A DNA stretch of 64,000 nucleotides, from contig OX940868.1 in NCBI GenBank assembly GCA_954871525.1, positions 19,401,056-19,465,055 of the forward strand, given 5' to 3'. The position numbers were made by a program, and so were the translations under genes. Below, piece after piece: positions 10,695-23,600 of this stretch. Origin of the DNA: Parietaria judaica. Taxonomy: Eukaryota > Streptophyta > Magnoliopsida > Rosales > Urticaceae. Each line of letters begins with the position of its first letter. The stretch's first letter is position 1. The notes below the pieces were generated by a model, which worked only from the letters and a program-made list of their open reading frames with translations, ran no database searches and was not told where the DNA came from.

Positions 10695-11000
10695 TGAAAT
10701 ATCGTCAATGAATTAATAACTACATAAATAATTTGTAATCATTATTGATATAATGATAACTGATAAGAGCTTATTATATTGTATTACTAATTTCATCTAA
10801 GTATTTACTATTCAAAATCCTAGATATATATTACATATAGACATATATATGATATAAAGCCAGAAATATATACTAATATAAATAATAAACTTACGATGAA
10901 TCTCTCGCAGAGACCTTGAAGCTGTAGCCATGGCTAAGATGAGCATAACTGCTAAGAACAGAACCTGCCAAGCCATAATAGGAAAGCTTTTCAGAGCCAT
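10572..11000 (-). CDS. Small secreted peptide precursor, DDPWCC family, copy 2 (uncharacterised)
   Basis: Exons 11000-10895 and 10624-10572 join at a GTAAGT donor and a TTGCAG acceptor to encode 52 residues. The N-terminus MALKSFPIMAWQVLFLAVML plus ILAMATAS is a strong signal peptide. The predicted mature part is about 24 residues, beginning RSLREIHH and ending DDPWCCHFRKAP. Against copy 1 the signal peptide and the DDPWCC core are kept, while the four residues after the Cys pair differ (HFRK here, NYHE in copy 1). The single intron is 270 bp and has the same phase as in copy 1. A TATA-like stretch lies near 11050-11062. The two adjacent cysteines are the only ones in the mature part. Family and function are unknown to me; expression is not shown by the sequence. 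Confidence 0.75.
10651..10692. repeat. (TA)n microsatellite
   Basis: A TA run of about 40 bp within the intron of peptide gene copy 2, parallel to the TA run in the intron of copy 1. Confidence 0.85.
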
Positions 11001-11997
11001 TTTCGTTGAATCACCAATATGTGTATATATAATATTGTGTGTGGTATGTATCTATATATATAACCTTTTTTTTTCTTACACACGCGGTTTATGGATGTGT
11101 ATATTTGTTGAATATTCACTAATGTATAATGAAAATGAAATTACCCCTTTGAATTTAGCATTTTGTTGCAATATGCTCTCTTAATTCAAGTATTTGGCCG
11201 CATTGCTCCTTAATTAATAAAAAAGTATATTATTCCCTACACGCTAAAAAAATATAAGACAAGTTTAAAAATAGTTTTATCATTTCTAGTATAACTTTGT
11301 GGGAATTTGTCCCATCTCATTCGGACTTCAGTACTTATGGGACGAAATTCCTTTGAGTAAGTAACGCGTACATATTACCATTTCTTGTCACCTATTTAAC
11401 GTTGATCTGGGCGATTTGCTTCTTTTGAACTGTAGCAAGCCGCTACAAATTACAAATCAATCTTCATAATTTTAACAACGCTTGCGGAGATTTCATTGCA
11501 AATTTCATGGGGACAACTTCGAGTGACATACATAATTTAATATTGTTGAGACTAAAGAATTTATATCTGGCATTAATTTATTTAATTTTTTTCAACTAAA
11601 ACCATGTTGTCAGCTTGAGCTGGATGACCAATTCTAATGGCCGCGGTTAACATGCTAATTGAAAATGAATCAATTTACTTGAGAGTTGAGAAAATCTATT
11701 CATTTTTTGCAAAACGAAAAAAAAAAATTCTTCTTTTGCTTCAAGGAAAAGAAAGGCTTTACTCTTGACCCAGCGATTGAAAAATATTCAAACTTTTAAT
11801 TCAATTCTTATGCGTAAGCTCCACAAAGCAAGCATGAACAATATTTAACTTATTTATGACAAATATTAAGTACATAATTTCTTTCTAATCTCTTAATATA
11901 ATTATATCACATTTTTTAACTTTATATTAAAATTTATTGACTTCAAACGCGTGGTCCATAAGTAGTCATTCCGTTAAATTACCGTCTTCTAACTGAA

Positions 11998-12044
<47 letters not shown>

Positions 12045-12891
12045 ATATAAATATAAAATTAAGAACTAATATGAGAAAGCAAAACAAAAATAGAGATTTT
12101 TCAAGATAGGTGTTGAACTTTGTATATTTATCTTTGTCGACTAACCTTTTATATGTTGTCAGACAATCAAACTAAAATTATAAAAATTGAAAAGTTTTTA
12201 AAAGCTAACGGGAAAACGAAAAGTTAATGGGAAAGTAAAAAAAAGGCATGTTGATGGAAATATCAACGAGAAAGGAAAAAAAAAAAAAAAGCCCTGATGC
12301 ATGCAAATGGCGCATAAATTTTACAAGGCATGCCGCATGCCGACAGAAATATCAACAAAAAACTCAAAAAATAATTTAAGTATTTCGACAATTTTTTATA
12401 TTGGTTCAAATTTACTTATTCGTCATATACGACATAAATAAGTAAAAATCACACTAATAATAATATATCATATTAATAAGTTATAGTTGTATTATATAAA
12501 AATAAAAGTTATACTTGTAATTTATAAAAAAAATAAGTATAAGATTATAATTAAATAAGATATTATATTAATTGGTCATACTTGTTTTCGAGTATGCATA
12601 CTAAACCAAAAAAAGACATGCAGTGAATAATAAATATAATACTATATGACAAATTTGCATTGACTTTGAATAGAGAAACTTGTCATGTCAATTTCTTTTA
12701 AGTGATTTAGTCAAATTACTTGAAAAAAAAAAATCAAGAGAAGAAATATTAATAACACAGTTAACAGTAACACTACTAATATTTAATAGTTAATAACATC
12801 GTCTACAATGTATCCACGTATACACGTACCAATTCACGTGAATATTTAGTAGAATAGTACATAAATGTTGACTAGAATAATTAAATAGCAA

Positions 12892-12945
<54 letters not shown>

Positions 12946-13924
12946 TTCTGAATTTATTTATATGTATCAAATTACTCCACAAATTTTATTTAATATCCAT
13001 TTGCTTTCCGAACTCATGTGTCATGTCATATTATTCCCTAAATTTAATTTTCTACCAATATTTTTCCTGGACTAACAATTTTGTTTCACTTTTTACCTCC
13101 TGAAATTTTAACTTTCTATTTGTATATTAGGGGGGCTAAATTGTTCTTTCAAAATTTGATGAATCGATAAAATATAACTGATTAGTCTAAGAGAGTACAA
13201 TTTTATGATACAAATTCAAAGTTCAGGGAGAAAATAATTAATATACGCGGAAATTTATATTTGCTTCAAGTACAAGAAATTCTAGCTATTATTCAATTCA
13301 TTCTAATTGCTTACTTATCATTAGTCTCTTATTATCTTCTTTTTTTCTGCGTATTTTAGGACAGTCATAAGTTTAAATTATCAAAGTCTTTTTTTCTTTT
13401 CTTTTTTTTTTTTTTTTGCTGAAAAATATTAGTTGGCCACTTGGCCTGTCATTTTCCCCTTTCCAATTAAAGTCAAGTCGACCGATTTTTTTTATAAATA
13501 TCATACATATTTATATTCATATGAAATATGGTGCAGCAAACATCGTAAATACTAAATAGTGTCTTAATCATCTCATATTTAGCATGGAGGTTGAAAATAA
13601 AACATGGAAGCATGGCAAAAATTTGAATCCTTATTTAAAATCCGAGTCAGCATTTGGATTCCGTATCTAGATTAGAACCGGATACGAGTACTGGGTGTTA
13701 ATTTGTTTAGACTTTAAAGGTCCGTCTGTGGAGTCCGAATTATCTTTCTTTTTATTAATTTTAATGTAATAATGAATTTTTTTACACTTCTTCAGTTAAC
13801 GTTGTGCTTTCATATGAACACACCATTAGATTCACAAGCATGGAACTAATATAAAAGCAAAGAAGTACTCAAAGGATATATGTAGTAAATCATTTCGAAG
13901 ATTATTGCACAAAATGTTCGAAGA
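11001..13924. other. Intergenic, AT-rich, simple repeats
   Basis: Contains the shared upstream repeat (11138-11251), a TA run (about 12002-12041), an AAT run (about 12893-12943) and a T/TTTTC-rich stretch near 13388-13420. No gene was recognised. Short direct words around 12960-13130 suggest old transposon debris without definable ends. Confidence 0.5.
11138..11251. repeat. Shared upstream repeat, copy 2
   Basis: Starts aaattacccctttgaattt and carries ttaattcaagtatttggc, aataaaaaagtat and ccctacac in the same order as copy 1. It lies about 140 bp upstream of the start codon of peptide gene copy 2. Confidence 0.65.
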
Positions 13925-16900
13925 TTAGTGACTTTCGATTAGATTGACCACGGTTCTCATGGAAGGGCGAGACTCCGGTTTGGAAGACAAGCATGCAACG
14001 GAAATCCTAGCGATGAGAGCTAATTTATCGAGTATTTCCTGGCTCTCCGGTGGGGAAAGTCGACTGTCCAACAAATCCTCGAAACGTAGGGTTTGAGCAA
14101 TTTCCGGATTTTGCAAACTGGTGATGAGCTCTGCTGGATGATTTCCCAAGAGAACTTCCATTGCCAAAACTCCGAAGCTGTAAACGTCGCATTTTTCCGT
14201 CACCGCTGTGGTGTAAGCAAGCTCTGCGATTCAAATGGAGATAAGATTTTATGGTTGCATTGGTTTTTAATTATCCCGGCAAATATATGATAAATGTTTT
14301 TTTTTTCTCTTTCGAAGGGCATATATGTAACTTACAATACAACACGTCTTTTTAGAAAAAGAAAACGAAAGAAAGAGAAATTGACAATGAAAATACTTAG
14401 GTTAACATATGTCATTGGTTTTGTTATACACAAGTCATTAGGTTAACTTTTGGTGGTGAAAATTCTAATATTATTGATTTTGTTATTAATAAAAATTTAT
14501 GTTACATTTTCTTTAGTGAAAATTCTTAAATTATTACTTTGTACTTATGCTTCCATCCATTTGCCTCATTTATACTATGCACCAACAAAAATCTTAATTA
14601 TATATGTGCGTAAATCATCAATGACCATTATGAATAATTGAATTATAAATTAGAATAAGTTAATCATAAGTTCTTGATTATCTAGTCACATATTTATTTA
14701 ATCATTTAAGTGGTGCTCGAAAAAGAAAAAAAATCACATATTATTTCTTTAATTTGCAAATTGTTCTGTTTTCTCTTGCATGCTTGATTTCATGAGAATA
14801 AATGCTTTATTTTTTTACATATATAAAAATGATTAATTGTTTTTGGATCTTAGTTTTTTTTTTTTTTTTAAATCTCAGGATACAAGTTCAAATACTCAAT
14901 CATCTAGCTCAACCATTTGAGCTTATCTTAGTTATTAATAAAAAAAAATTATGAAAATTTGACGAAGTGAGTGAACATATACCTGGTGCAAGGTATCCAT
15001 AAGTGCCTGCAACGACAGACATGTTAGCCGAATCGGGATTCAAGAACCTCGCCGTGCCAAAATCCGAGACCCGAGCCTCAAAATCAGCGTCTAACAACAC
15101 GTTTCTGCTAGAAATGTCGCGATGAATTAACGACGGAACGACGTCGTTATGCATGTAACATAAGGCGTAGGCCACGCCCTTTACAACTCCGAGCCTCCTC
15201 GACCAATCCAACTCCTTCGCAGCCTTGTCGTTCTTCAAGAGATCTCCGAGATTTCCCCTTTCAACGAACTCGTACACGAGAAACGTATGATCACGCTGCG
15301 AACAAAACCCAAAAAGCTTCACAATGTTCCGGTGCTTGATCTCGCTCAGAGCCGCGACTTCGCTCGCGAATACCTTGAGATCTTCGCTGCTCTCGAGCTT
15401 GGTTAGCTTCTTCACGGCCAAAACCGCTTTGAAACCCGCCACCTCGGCTCGGTAAACCTTCGCGGACCCGCCCGAGCCGACGCAGAACCCCTCGTCGAAG
15501 TTCTTCGTCGCCTCCAGGATGTCACTGTACGCAATCCTACCGTTGAAGAACCACACTGACTTTTCGTCTCGCGACACGCGAGTTGACTTCCTCCTTCGTC
15601 TCACGAAAGCCAACGCCACCATTATTAGCGCAATCGCGAGAATTAAAGCGCTCGCTAAAGAAGCCGTCACCGTGATAATGATCACTCTCCGGTTTTTGTT
15701 GCTGGTTTTATTGTCGCTTGATGCCTCATCGGGGCAGTGTTTAAGGCCGCCAATCTCGCCGCAGAGATCTTCATTGTGCGAGAAGTTGATCTCCGTTAAG
15801 CTCGACATGTCTTTGAGCGAATCCGGGATTGATCCGGCGAGATCATTGTGGGACAAGTTGAGTGAAACTAAGCTTTTGAGATTTCTGAACTGTTCCGGGA
15901 TTTCTCCGGTTAAGGAATTGTAACTGAGATCAAGTAATTCTTGTAATTCCACAAGATTTCCAATCTGGTATGGGATTGTACCTTTCAACTGATTTCTGCT
16001 CAAAGATAGAAAACTGAGCTTCGAACAATCGGTTATCTGAACCGGGATTTGTCCGGTTAGCCTGTTGAATGAGAAGTCTAGTGTTTTTAGTCCAGATAAC
16101 CTTCTGATACTCACCGGAATCGGACCCGAAAACTGGTTTTCCTTCAAGCGGAGAAGGGACAATCCGGACAAGTTTCCGATATCGTTCGGTACCTTGCCGG
16201 ACAAGTTATTTGAAGAAAAATCGAGAGCGAAAAGACTTCTTAAAGTGACAATCTAATCCGGAATTTCTCCGGTTAACTGATTTCCGGCTAAGTTAAAAAA
16301 GGTTAGGCTCTTTGACTCGGCCCAGTTCGGCGAGATTCGACCTCGCAGTCTGTTGAAGCTCAGATCGATGTAACTGAGGTTAGGATAAATACCAAAGTCA
16401 CGGTCGAGGTCTCCGGTAAGCCGATTGTATTCGAGTCGGACTCTGAACAATGAAGGGCAATTTCTCAGGCTCGTCGGGATCGGACCAGTGAAGTCATTAA
16501 AAGCCGCGCTGAAATTCACGAGCTTCCCTGTTCTACACGCAAGAGGAGGTAACTGCCCAGTGAAGTTGTTCACCGCCAGATGAAGAACGGTTAACGACGA
16601 GGCATTTCCGAATCCCCGAGGGACGGTTCCGGACAGGTTGTTCATGAACAGACTCAACTGAGAGAGCTTCTTCATCGATGCCAGGTTCGGAGGAATCGTT
16701 CCGGAGAGCTGATTTATCGGCAAGCGAAGAATCAAAAGCTCAGTGAGATTTCCGAGAGAAGGCGGGATGGGACCGTGGAAAGCGTTCTCGTCGAGAGCCA
16801 AAAGGACCAGTGACTTCAGATTCCCTATCTCGTTGGGAATTCTCCCGCCGAGTAGGGTTCTGTGACACAGCAAGTTCTTCAGGCTTCTTAGCCCAGTTGT

Positions 16901-17434
16901 CGAGCCCGGTTTTCCATCCGGAAACAAACCCGGATCCAAAACTCCAGTGATGTTGTTCCGAGAAATGTCAAGCTCATAAACCCGGGTGAGATTGGAGAGT
17001 GAGAGAGGGAGGGAGCCGTTAAGCGAGTTCGTCGAGAGGTCGAGGTACTCGAGCTTCGAGACCAGCCCGACGGAGGCCGGGATCGACCCGGTCAAGGCGT
17101 TGACTTTGAGGTCGAGGCGGAGGAGGTTGGGGAAGGAAGAGAAGTCCAGGTTTTGAAGGGTACCTCTAAGCCCAGTGTAAGCTAGGTTGATCACAGTGAC
17201 GCTGTTTCCTCCATTGTTGCATGAGATTCCGAACCATGCACTGCATGGATCAGATAGAGACGAGTTTCCGTTAGGACGAGCCCAAGAGTCGAGTATTGCT
17301 TGGCTTGGAAGGCTGTTCTTCCATTGGAGCAGAGCTTCGGTCTCTGCTTCAATGGAGGAGTTCACAGCTCTGCGAGAAGATAGCCAAACGACATAGATTG
17401 CCAAGACAAGAAGAAACTGTCTCTTAGATCCCAT
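13925..17434 (-). pseudogene. LRR receptor-like kinase (MIK2/At1g35710-like) with one in-frame TAG
   Basis: Exons 17434-14983 and 14223-13925 (intron 759 bp, donor GTATAT, acceptor GCAG) give one continuous frame of 917 codons, except that codon 394 (16255-16253) is TAG. A signal peptide (MGSKRQFLLVLAIYVVWLSS) is followed by an LRRNT region with CSAWFGISCNN. Leucine-rich repeats of the L..L.L..N.LTG.IP type then run to about residue 570. A membrane helix follows at about 583-610, then a cytosolic kinase. The kinase has VGSGGSAKVYR, a Lys in LAVKK, IHRDISSRNVLL, SDFGTA and APE across the splice, so its catalytic motifs are kept. Such proteins perceive extracellular peptides at the plasma membrane. 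The nonsense codon falls inside an LRR and removes the transmembrane and kinase parts. With no other break, this is a young pseudogene, a segregating null allele or a sequencing error. The ORF extends upstream of 17434, but the signal peptide fixes the start. Confidence 0.85.
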
Positions 17435-17515
17435 GTTCGATCTCCAAGTATTCACCTGTTTTGCTACTAGTGTTTTTATGTGTGGTTTTGTTCTTGTAAA
17501 TAAATAGTGCAATTG

Positions 17516-17634
17516 CGTAAATGCCCCTTCAAATTTGTTAATTGGAACATTTTGCCCCTTGAGTTTTAGTTTTTCGCAATAATGCTTCGTATGCTTATAA
17601 AAAGTAGCGTTTTCCCCGTACTCATTAAATAAAA
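17516..17634. repeat. Shared upstream repeat, copy 3
   Basis: Starts gcgtaaatgccccttcaaat and carries gagttttagtttttcgcaat, gcttataaaaagtagc and ccccgtactcattaaat in the order seen in the other copies. It begins about 80 bp upstream of the receptor kinase start codon, so it overlaps the likely promoter or leader. Confidence 0.7.
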
Positions 17635-19391
17635 CATCCGAACATTTTTCTCTCGAGAAATTCACTCTGTTTTACTGCTTCATAATAGTCGCACAACCTA
17701 GTATATTGATCTCGTTCGGCAGTTTACTAACAAAGACTAATCCATGCTAGTTTTGCGATGTAATAAAAAAAATTATTATTATTTTTAACGTGAAGCGGAT
17801 ATTGTCCTTATACTTTCGAAAAGAACATCGTCACGATTACCAAAAATTTAAAAGACAAAATACACCGACACCGGCACTTGTAGAAGAGTTTTTTTTAGCA
17901 ATAACTCTCAAATATATATATACGTTGTTCATTGGATTACTGATCTTCCATTTGAACAATTCAAATTAAACCACTAATTACAAAAAAAAAATATATAAAT
18001 AAATAAAGTCAAACCATCAATAGAAAGGTGTTATAAAAATACTTTTCAAAGAGTGACTTTCTTCTACTCTCAAATCTAAAATATTGGCATTAACTTGTTA
18101 AAATATAGCTTGTCTCAATTTATTCAATATATATATATATATATATTGATTTTGTGTTAATAAATATTTAATATTTCACTTATATTCAAAACGTCTTAAT
18201 TAAAAGCGAGAGTGATACTTTTAAGACAAAATCATCAAGCTTCGAAGAAATTGTGATAAAATCTTTCCACAAAGCAGCTTTGCACGACCAATGTAATTTC
18301 AATTCTCATTGTCTAATTAATGTTTGTCAACGCCTCACAGTATTAATATTTGACTCAAAATTTATTTTCAAACTTCTAATAAATTGGTTTTTTGGAAGAA
18401 AAAAAAATCATAATAACACGTTTGTGGCTGTCATTGGCCATTGACCTGGTTGACTTCTAAATGGTTTTACTTTTTCATAGTTCTTGTTACTTCTTCTGAT
18501 AACTCAATTCAACCTTCGACTGCGACCAAAAATAGTAAATCGACCCAAAATCATTTGGATGTTTATTCTTTAGAATATTTAACTCTATCAATAAATAATC
18601 GTCATAATATCAGCACAAAAACTGGGCCCCACCCAGTTCTCTAGTTTATCGAACTTTATTAATTAGTTAGTCTAAAAGAGTTTTATTTTAAGTAAATTTC
18701 ATGTATTGTTAGAAGTTTTGCCAAAAGCCATGGACTAGTAACCAGCTGCCCACAAATTCAGTTAAATTCAATTTACGAGTACACCGGAACGGTACAAGTA
18801 TATTAATAGATTTCATAATTTTTTTAAAGACCACTACCGATTTTTGTCAATACAATTTTAAGAGTATACCGCAAAACCGACAAGTATACTATGAAATAAC
18901 AATTAAAAAAAAAGCAACATTACTTAGAAATATACATATATATATATATCATAGATAGAAAAGAAAGAAAAAAAAATTAAAGAAAATATAAATTTCTTGA
19001 TCAAAGAAAAAATTTCAAAGCTAAAAAACCGTACTAGAAAAACGATCTAACTTTGGCCCTAGATCAACCGCATACCCACCAAAGCGGGGCTTCTTGCAGC
19101 ATGCCCGCAGCATACCTCGGTATTTAGAATTCAAACATTGATGATATCATCTTCATCCGGATAACATGACTCAGCAATATATATAACAGCACCAAAAACA
19201 TTACTGATACTACAACTGATTTCATAACATTCCAAATATACCCGTTTTCTAAGGCAAGAAAATCTCGAAAGTTCATTACATGCCTCCAATTTAGGGTAGA
19301 GTCAGTCAGCCACAGAAATCCCAGTTGATTTAACATGATTTACACCTGACAAAAGGGGGAAATATGGCTTACACGAGTGTCCAACTGCGCC
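17635..19391. other. Intergenic, AT-rich, no gene seen
   Basis: Between the receptor kinase promoter and the 3' end of RPB11. Contains short TA runs (about 18128-18146, 18935-18949). The minus-strand ORF at 19124-19336 is just beyond the RPB11 stop and probably lies in its 3' UTR. Confidence 0.5.
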
Positions 19392-20558
19392 TTAAAAGTC
19401 TCGTTGTTCCTTCGCCACCTCCGTCTGTATCGAGCAAACATAAGAATTAAACACCGTGAGTTTAGACATTTATGATACTCACAAGCACCCTAAACTAAAC
19501 ACCAAACTTGCCACGATCCAAGTAGCAATTCGAAAAGATTTCATGTTGGGTCTTTCTAATTTATCCGTAGCCAAGCGTATTGCTCGTACTAAGTAAGAAG
19601 TTTTTTTTTCTTTCTCAAACTTAAAGACTTGGTATGATGCGTACATGCAGGCTTCGTGTATATTACAAGACATGGTAACTAAAGGAAGCAAAGACATTGC
19701 CCCGAGCTAAAGAACTATGCTAAATAACTAAACCGAGATCATAGAAAGCAAAAGCAGTAATTATTGAAGGGCAATCAGAAAATCTCATACTTCGAAAGCA
19801 CTCTTGAGATAATCAAGCTCTTTGTCCAGATCATTGATCGCCTGGTTGTACGCTTGCATCGGGGAAGACTGGCTCGTCGTGTGAATCTACAGAACATCGC
19901 AAAATCAAAACAAGGAAACCGCAGTACACGAATCACACGATAAACAGATACATATACTTTGTGTTTCACTTTTTTCAATTTGATCTCTGATGAAAACAGA
20001 TATTACTCAACAAATCGAATTCGTAGTAAACGTATTAAGAATCTCAACGTGTATTAACAAACACAGATACAAACAGAGACTGTGATTTCGAAAGAGAAAT
20101 GGCAGGAATTCAAAGCCTCACTAACCCTAATGATGATCTTGTACTGAAGAGGATGAGGAAGCTTGTAGCCAGCGAAAAGCACATTCTCATCCATGTGAAG
20201 CTGCCTGATTCCCAGAAAACAAGCAAAATCTCAACATCACAGAAACATATATAGATATAGTCGTATACAACGAAACAAACGGAAATGAGAAAGGGATGAA
20301 ACTCACATGCGAAGGATGTTGCCGATGGTGTGCTCCTCCCTCTCTATGGTGAACGAGGCCGCATTGATGATCTTCGTGTCCCTCTCGTACGAAACCCTTC
20401 AATTCGCGAAACCACAAACCATTGAAGGACAAAAATCACCAACCAAAAGGGAACTCAAACGCTAGAAGAAGACAATCACAGAGATTGAGAAGGAGTTCGG
20501 CTTACTTCTTGGTTCCTTCGGGGACGACGAAGCGCTCGTACCGATCTGGTGCGTTCAT
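19392..20558 (-). CDS. NRPB11: DNA-directed RNA polymerase II subunit RPB11
   Basis: RPB11 pairs with RPB3 in the assembly platform of RNA polymerase II in the nucleus. Five exons: 20558-20506, 20396-20307, 20204-20126, 19886-19791, 19424-19392. They total 351 bp and encode 116 residues, the length I recall for Arabidopsis RPB11. The protein begins [20 protein letters not shown]. It contains the conserved alpha-like motif [14 protein letters not shown] and continues [20 protein letters not shown]. The final exon encodes only [10 protein letters not shown]. All junctions have GT..AG boundaries and preserve frame. TGGGCC/T elements lie about 100-120 bp upstream of the start codon. Ordinary housekeeping gene; identification is secure. 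Confidence 0.96.
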
Positions 20559-20653
20559 GGCGGTGGATTGCTCTGAGCTTCACGACTCGAACGATTCTGA
20601 CTCGGTCGGAGAGAGAACGACGACGAGCTTGAGAAGAGAGAGTGAACGAGTTC

Positions 20654-20680
20654 TTTGGGCTTCGAGAGTTTGGGCCCAAT
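20654..20680 (-). promoter_or_regulatory. Site II-like TGGGCY elements upstream of RPB11
   Basis: tttgggcttcg and tttgggcccaat lie about 95-120 bp upstream of the RPB11 start codon. TGGGCC/T motifs are known from promoters of plant housekeeping and ribosomal genes and are bound by TCP factors. A role here is inferred from position only. Confidence 0.5.
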
Positions 20681-20689
20681 AGATTTTGG

Positions 20690-23600
20690 AAGACTTTTCT
20701 TTTTAAATGTGGCCTTCCAAATCGAAATGCATTTACAGTAGAGTATTTTGTTCTTATGAAAAATAATATACATTTTATTTAGCGAAAATCGCGGTGATTT
20801 ATTTAAGTTTTGAGTGTTATGGGTTCAAAGTGAAAGTAAGAAGAAACGTACCCAAAGTCAACAAATGTGAGGTAACACATTTTCTCGTTAAATTTAAACG
20901 AGAAAAGAAGATGCTAGATAAATAAACTAGAGCATTAATATGTATCTAAGTTATGATTTAATAGCACTCTGCGAGACAATTGACTAAGATTCGTCTAATA
21001 AGTTCGACTAAACAATGTGTCACTTAATAGTTATTAACTTCTTTTTTTTTAATCCCTTAATAGTTATTAACTTTGATTACACTTGTTATTTTGTTCACTT
21101 TGGACCATTGCCAAAAGGTTGGACATTTTTCTCGTGATTGTCTTTTTTATGTATAATACCTTTACTTGCTTTAAATTTTATAGAATATACGTGTATGTAT
21201 AATAAAAATTATTTTACGTAAAATATTTGCAATTGTAATACGGAATTCTCCGTTGGAAACGCTTAAGAAAATATATGCTATGTAATAATTTACAATCTAT
21301 GAACAAACAACAAAGTTCACAACAGCAACAAAAAAAGTTTATAGCAATTTTCTTGATCAAAGTGACTTGATTGAATTATAACTATGAATAAAAGAGTTTC
21401 TTGAACTAGCGCTTATCCAACCAAGGCTAATTTGGTAATATAAATTGAACATTTTTTTTAACATATTGTGTGACTTAATTTCTTAGATCATGTCTTATAA
21501 AAATAATAATTCATAATCAAATTTCACAAACCCTTCTGGTCACTTATAAATAGATTATATACATGCACTTAATTATTATTGTCTACGGTTCATATATTTG
21601 CGAAAGCATTAGTCGCTAAAATTACATCATATATTTGTGATTTAAGGAATTAAATAATATATCCGATTGAGCCCACATAGGTATACAATATTATCATGTT
21701 ACTGCGATTGAAGACATTATTTCACACGTAATGATTAAACCCTCTAAATATATAATCACTTTGAGATACGTGTTAGTGTAAAACAAAATGTTTTTTTACA
21801 ATTTTATTCAATTGAAGATTTGAAGGGAGATTTTGCGCATTTGTTTTTCCGACACAAATATGTATAAAAATGAGTAAATAAAAAATATGAAATATCTGAA
21901 TGTACTTTTCTATAAAGTAAGAGAAAAATATTGATTTTATTTTTCTTTTGCTAAAATAAACAATGAACAATTAACATTGATTTTTTAAACAATTTGACAT
22001 TTATGCTTTTAATAATTCTTAATTCTATTATTCGACGAAACATTACCAATTTTTGAAGTAAGTTTTATGTATAATTAAATTTCAATAATTATTTTCGCAA
22101 TTTATACTAAAATAAAACATGTAATCTAAGTGAAAATAACAGTCTTATCTTCTAAATCCGTAACGATTTTTAATCCCTCCACCGCGCTTATAATGATAAT
22201 AAAAAATAAAGAGTTGAACATGGAGAAATTGTGAGAATGTAAGAGATATAAGTGAACGAGAGAAGAAGATAGCATTAATAGTATTTCTGTTCAAAAAAAA
22301 TTGAGAGTGTTATTTCATCGATTGTGAAAACCTAAGTGTTATATTGTCAATTACTCATATATTTGATATTATTTTCTCAAATTATACATTTAAAATTAAA
22401 ATGTATCGAGATATAATTAGAGTTTATTTAAATGAATTAAAAATGGATGAGTCGTAATTGAATGTCTTTCGATTTCAACAAACAATCTAAGGAATAGATT
22501 TGTTCAACATTTGATGATAAAATTTATAATTATAACTTATTTTCGGTATACTCGCTTTGCAATTCACATATTAATACGCTTACACTTTTATTTTAATCTA
22601 AATAGTACGAATTAATTTACATGAATAAAAAAGAGTCAATTTATACGTCAACTTATGTACAAGAAATTAATTTTTTTAAAATTTTATTATTCCCGTATTA
22701 AAGTTTTATTAATATGAGTAGATGTTCATAATTATTCTATAATTTTTTAATAAAATTTAGTTAGACTCTTCTATTCTTCTATTCTTGTATACATATATAC
22801 ATGATTTTTTTTAAATCTTCAATGAGATTACATAATAAGTTCCTGCTTGATGAGTTCAATACTGATACATTGCAACATGCAATTAAATTAATCATTTTTT
22901 TTTCAAATTTATACGTAATACAACGTCACTGCACGGTGCAGTCCACCAGTAATAGTTATAAAAGAAAATAAATGCATATGTTTGGAAATTAAAATGTTTC
23001 TTTAATGCGTGAGATCAAATCGGCCCAATCATTTTTGGGGCATTGGGGGAAAATTAATATGATATTTTTTTTGGGCCTGCAATGCGGTATTGCAAGAGCT
23101 ACCAAATCTATAATACAATAAACTCCAATTTACCATTAAAACGTTGATAAATAATCTATCAATCTATCGACGTTTTAGTTGTAAGATGCAAGTTTCACTC
23201 AGACGTAGCTCGCTTCTTTTTGGTTTCATCATTATCTTTATAATCACCAATACTTGTACGGTATTGCAGGAGCTATAGAGTAATTTATGTACATGTATGA
23301 CTCATTTGTTCCAGTAAACTATAAAATTCCGTTGATATACTATTATTTTTTAATACTACCATTATTTTATGAAAACTTGTTATATAATTCGTGTATCGAC
23401 ACAATCGGTTAATTCGTTTATCGACGAGTCAAGCTCTTGTAGTTTCTGATAATTGAACACAATGACAAAATCAATCTGTTGTGTTGAGGTCTGCAAAAAA
23501 TTTGCAAAGTAACATCTACGTACCTTGCCTGGTCAAGGAAATCGTTACTTCGTTCTAAAGCCACCATCTCCTGGGGCATGACCAAGGATAAATTTTGTTC

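Noticed and set aside
16065..17396. Plus-strand ORFs opposite the receptor kinase
   Set aside because: Antisense shadows of the LRR-coding exon without own features.
17435..17665. Upstream extension of the receptor kinase frame
   Set aside because: The signal peptide begins at 17434, and the extension runs through the upstream repeat.
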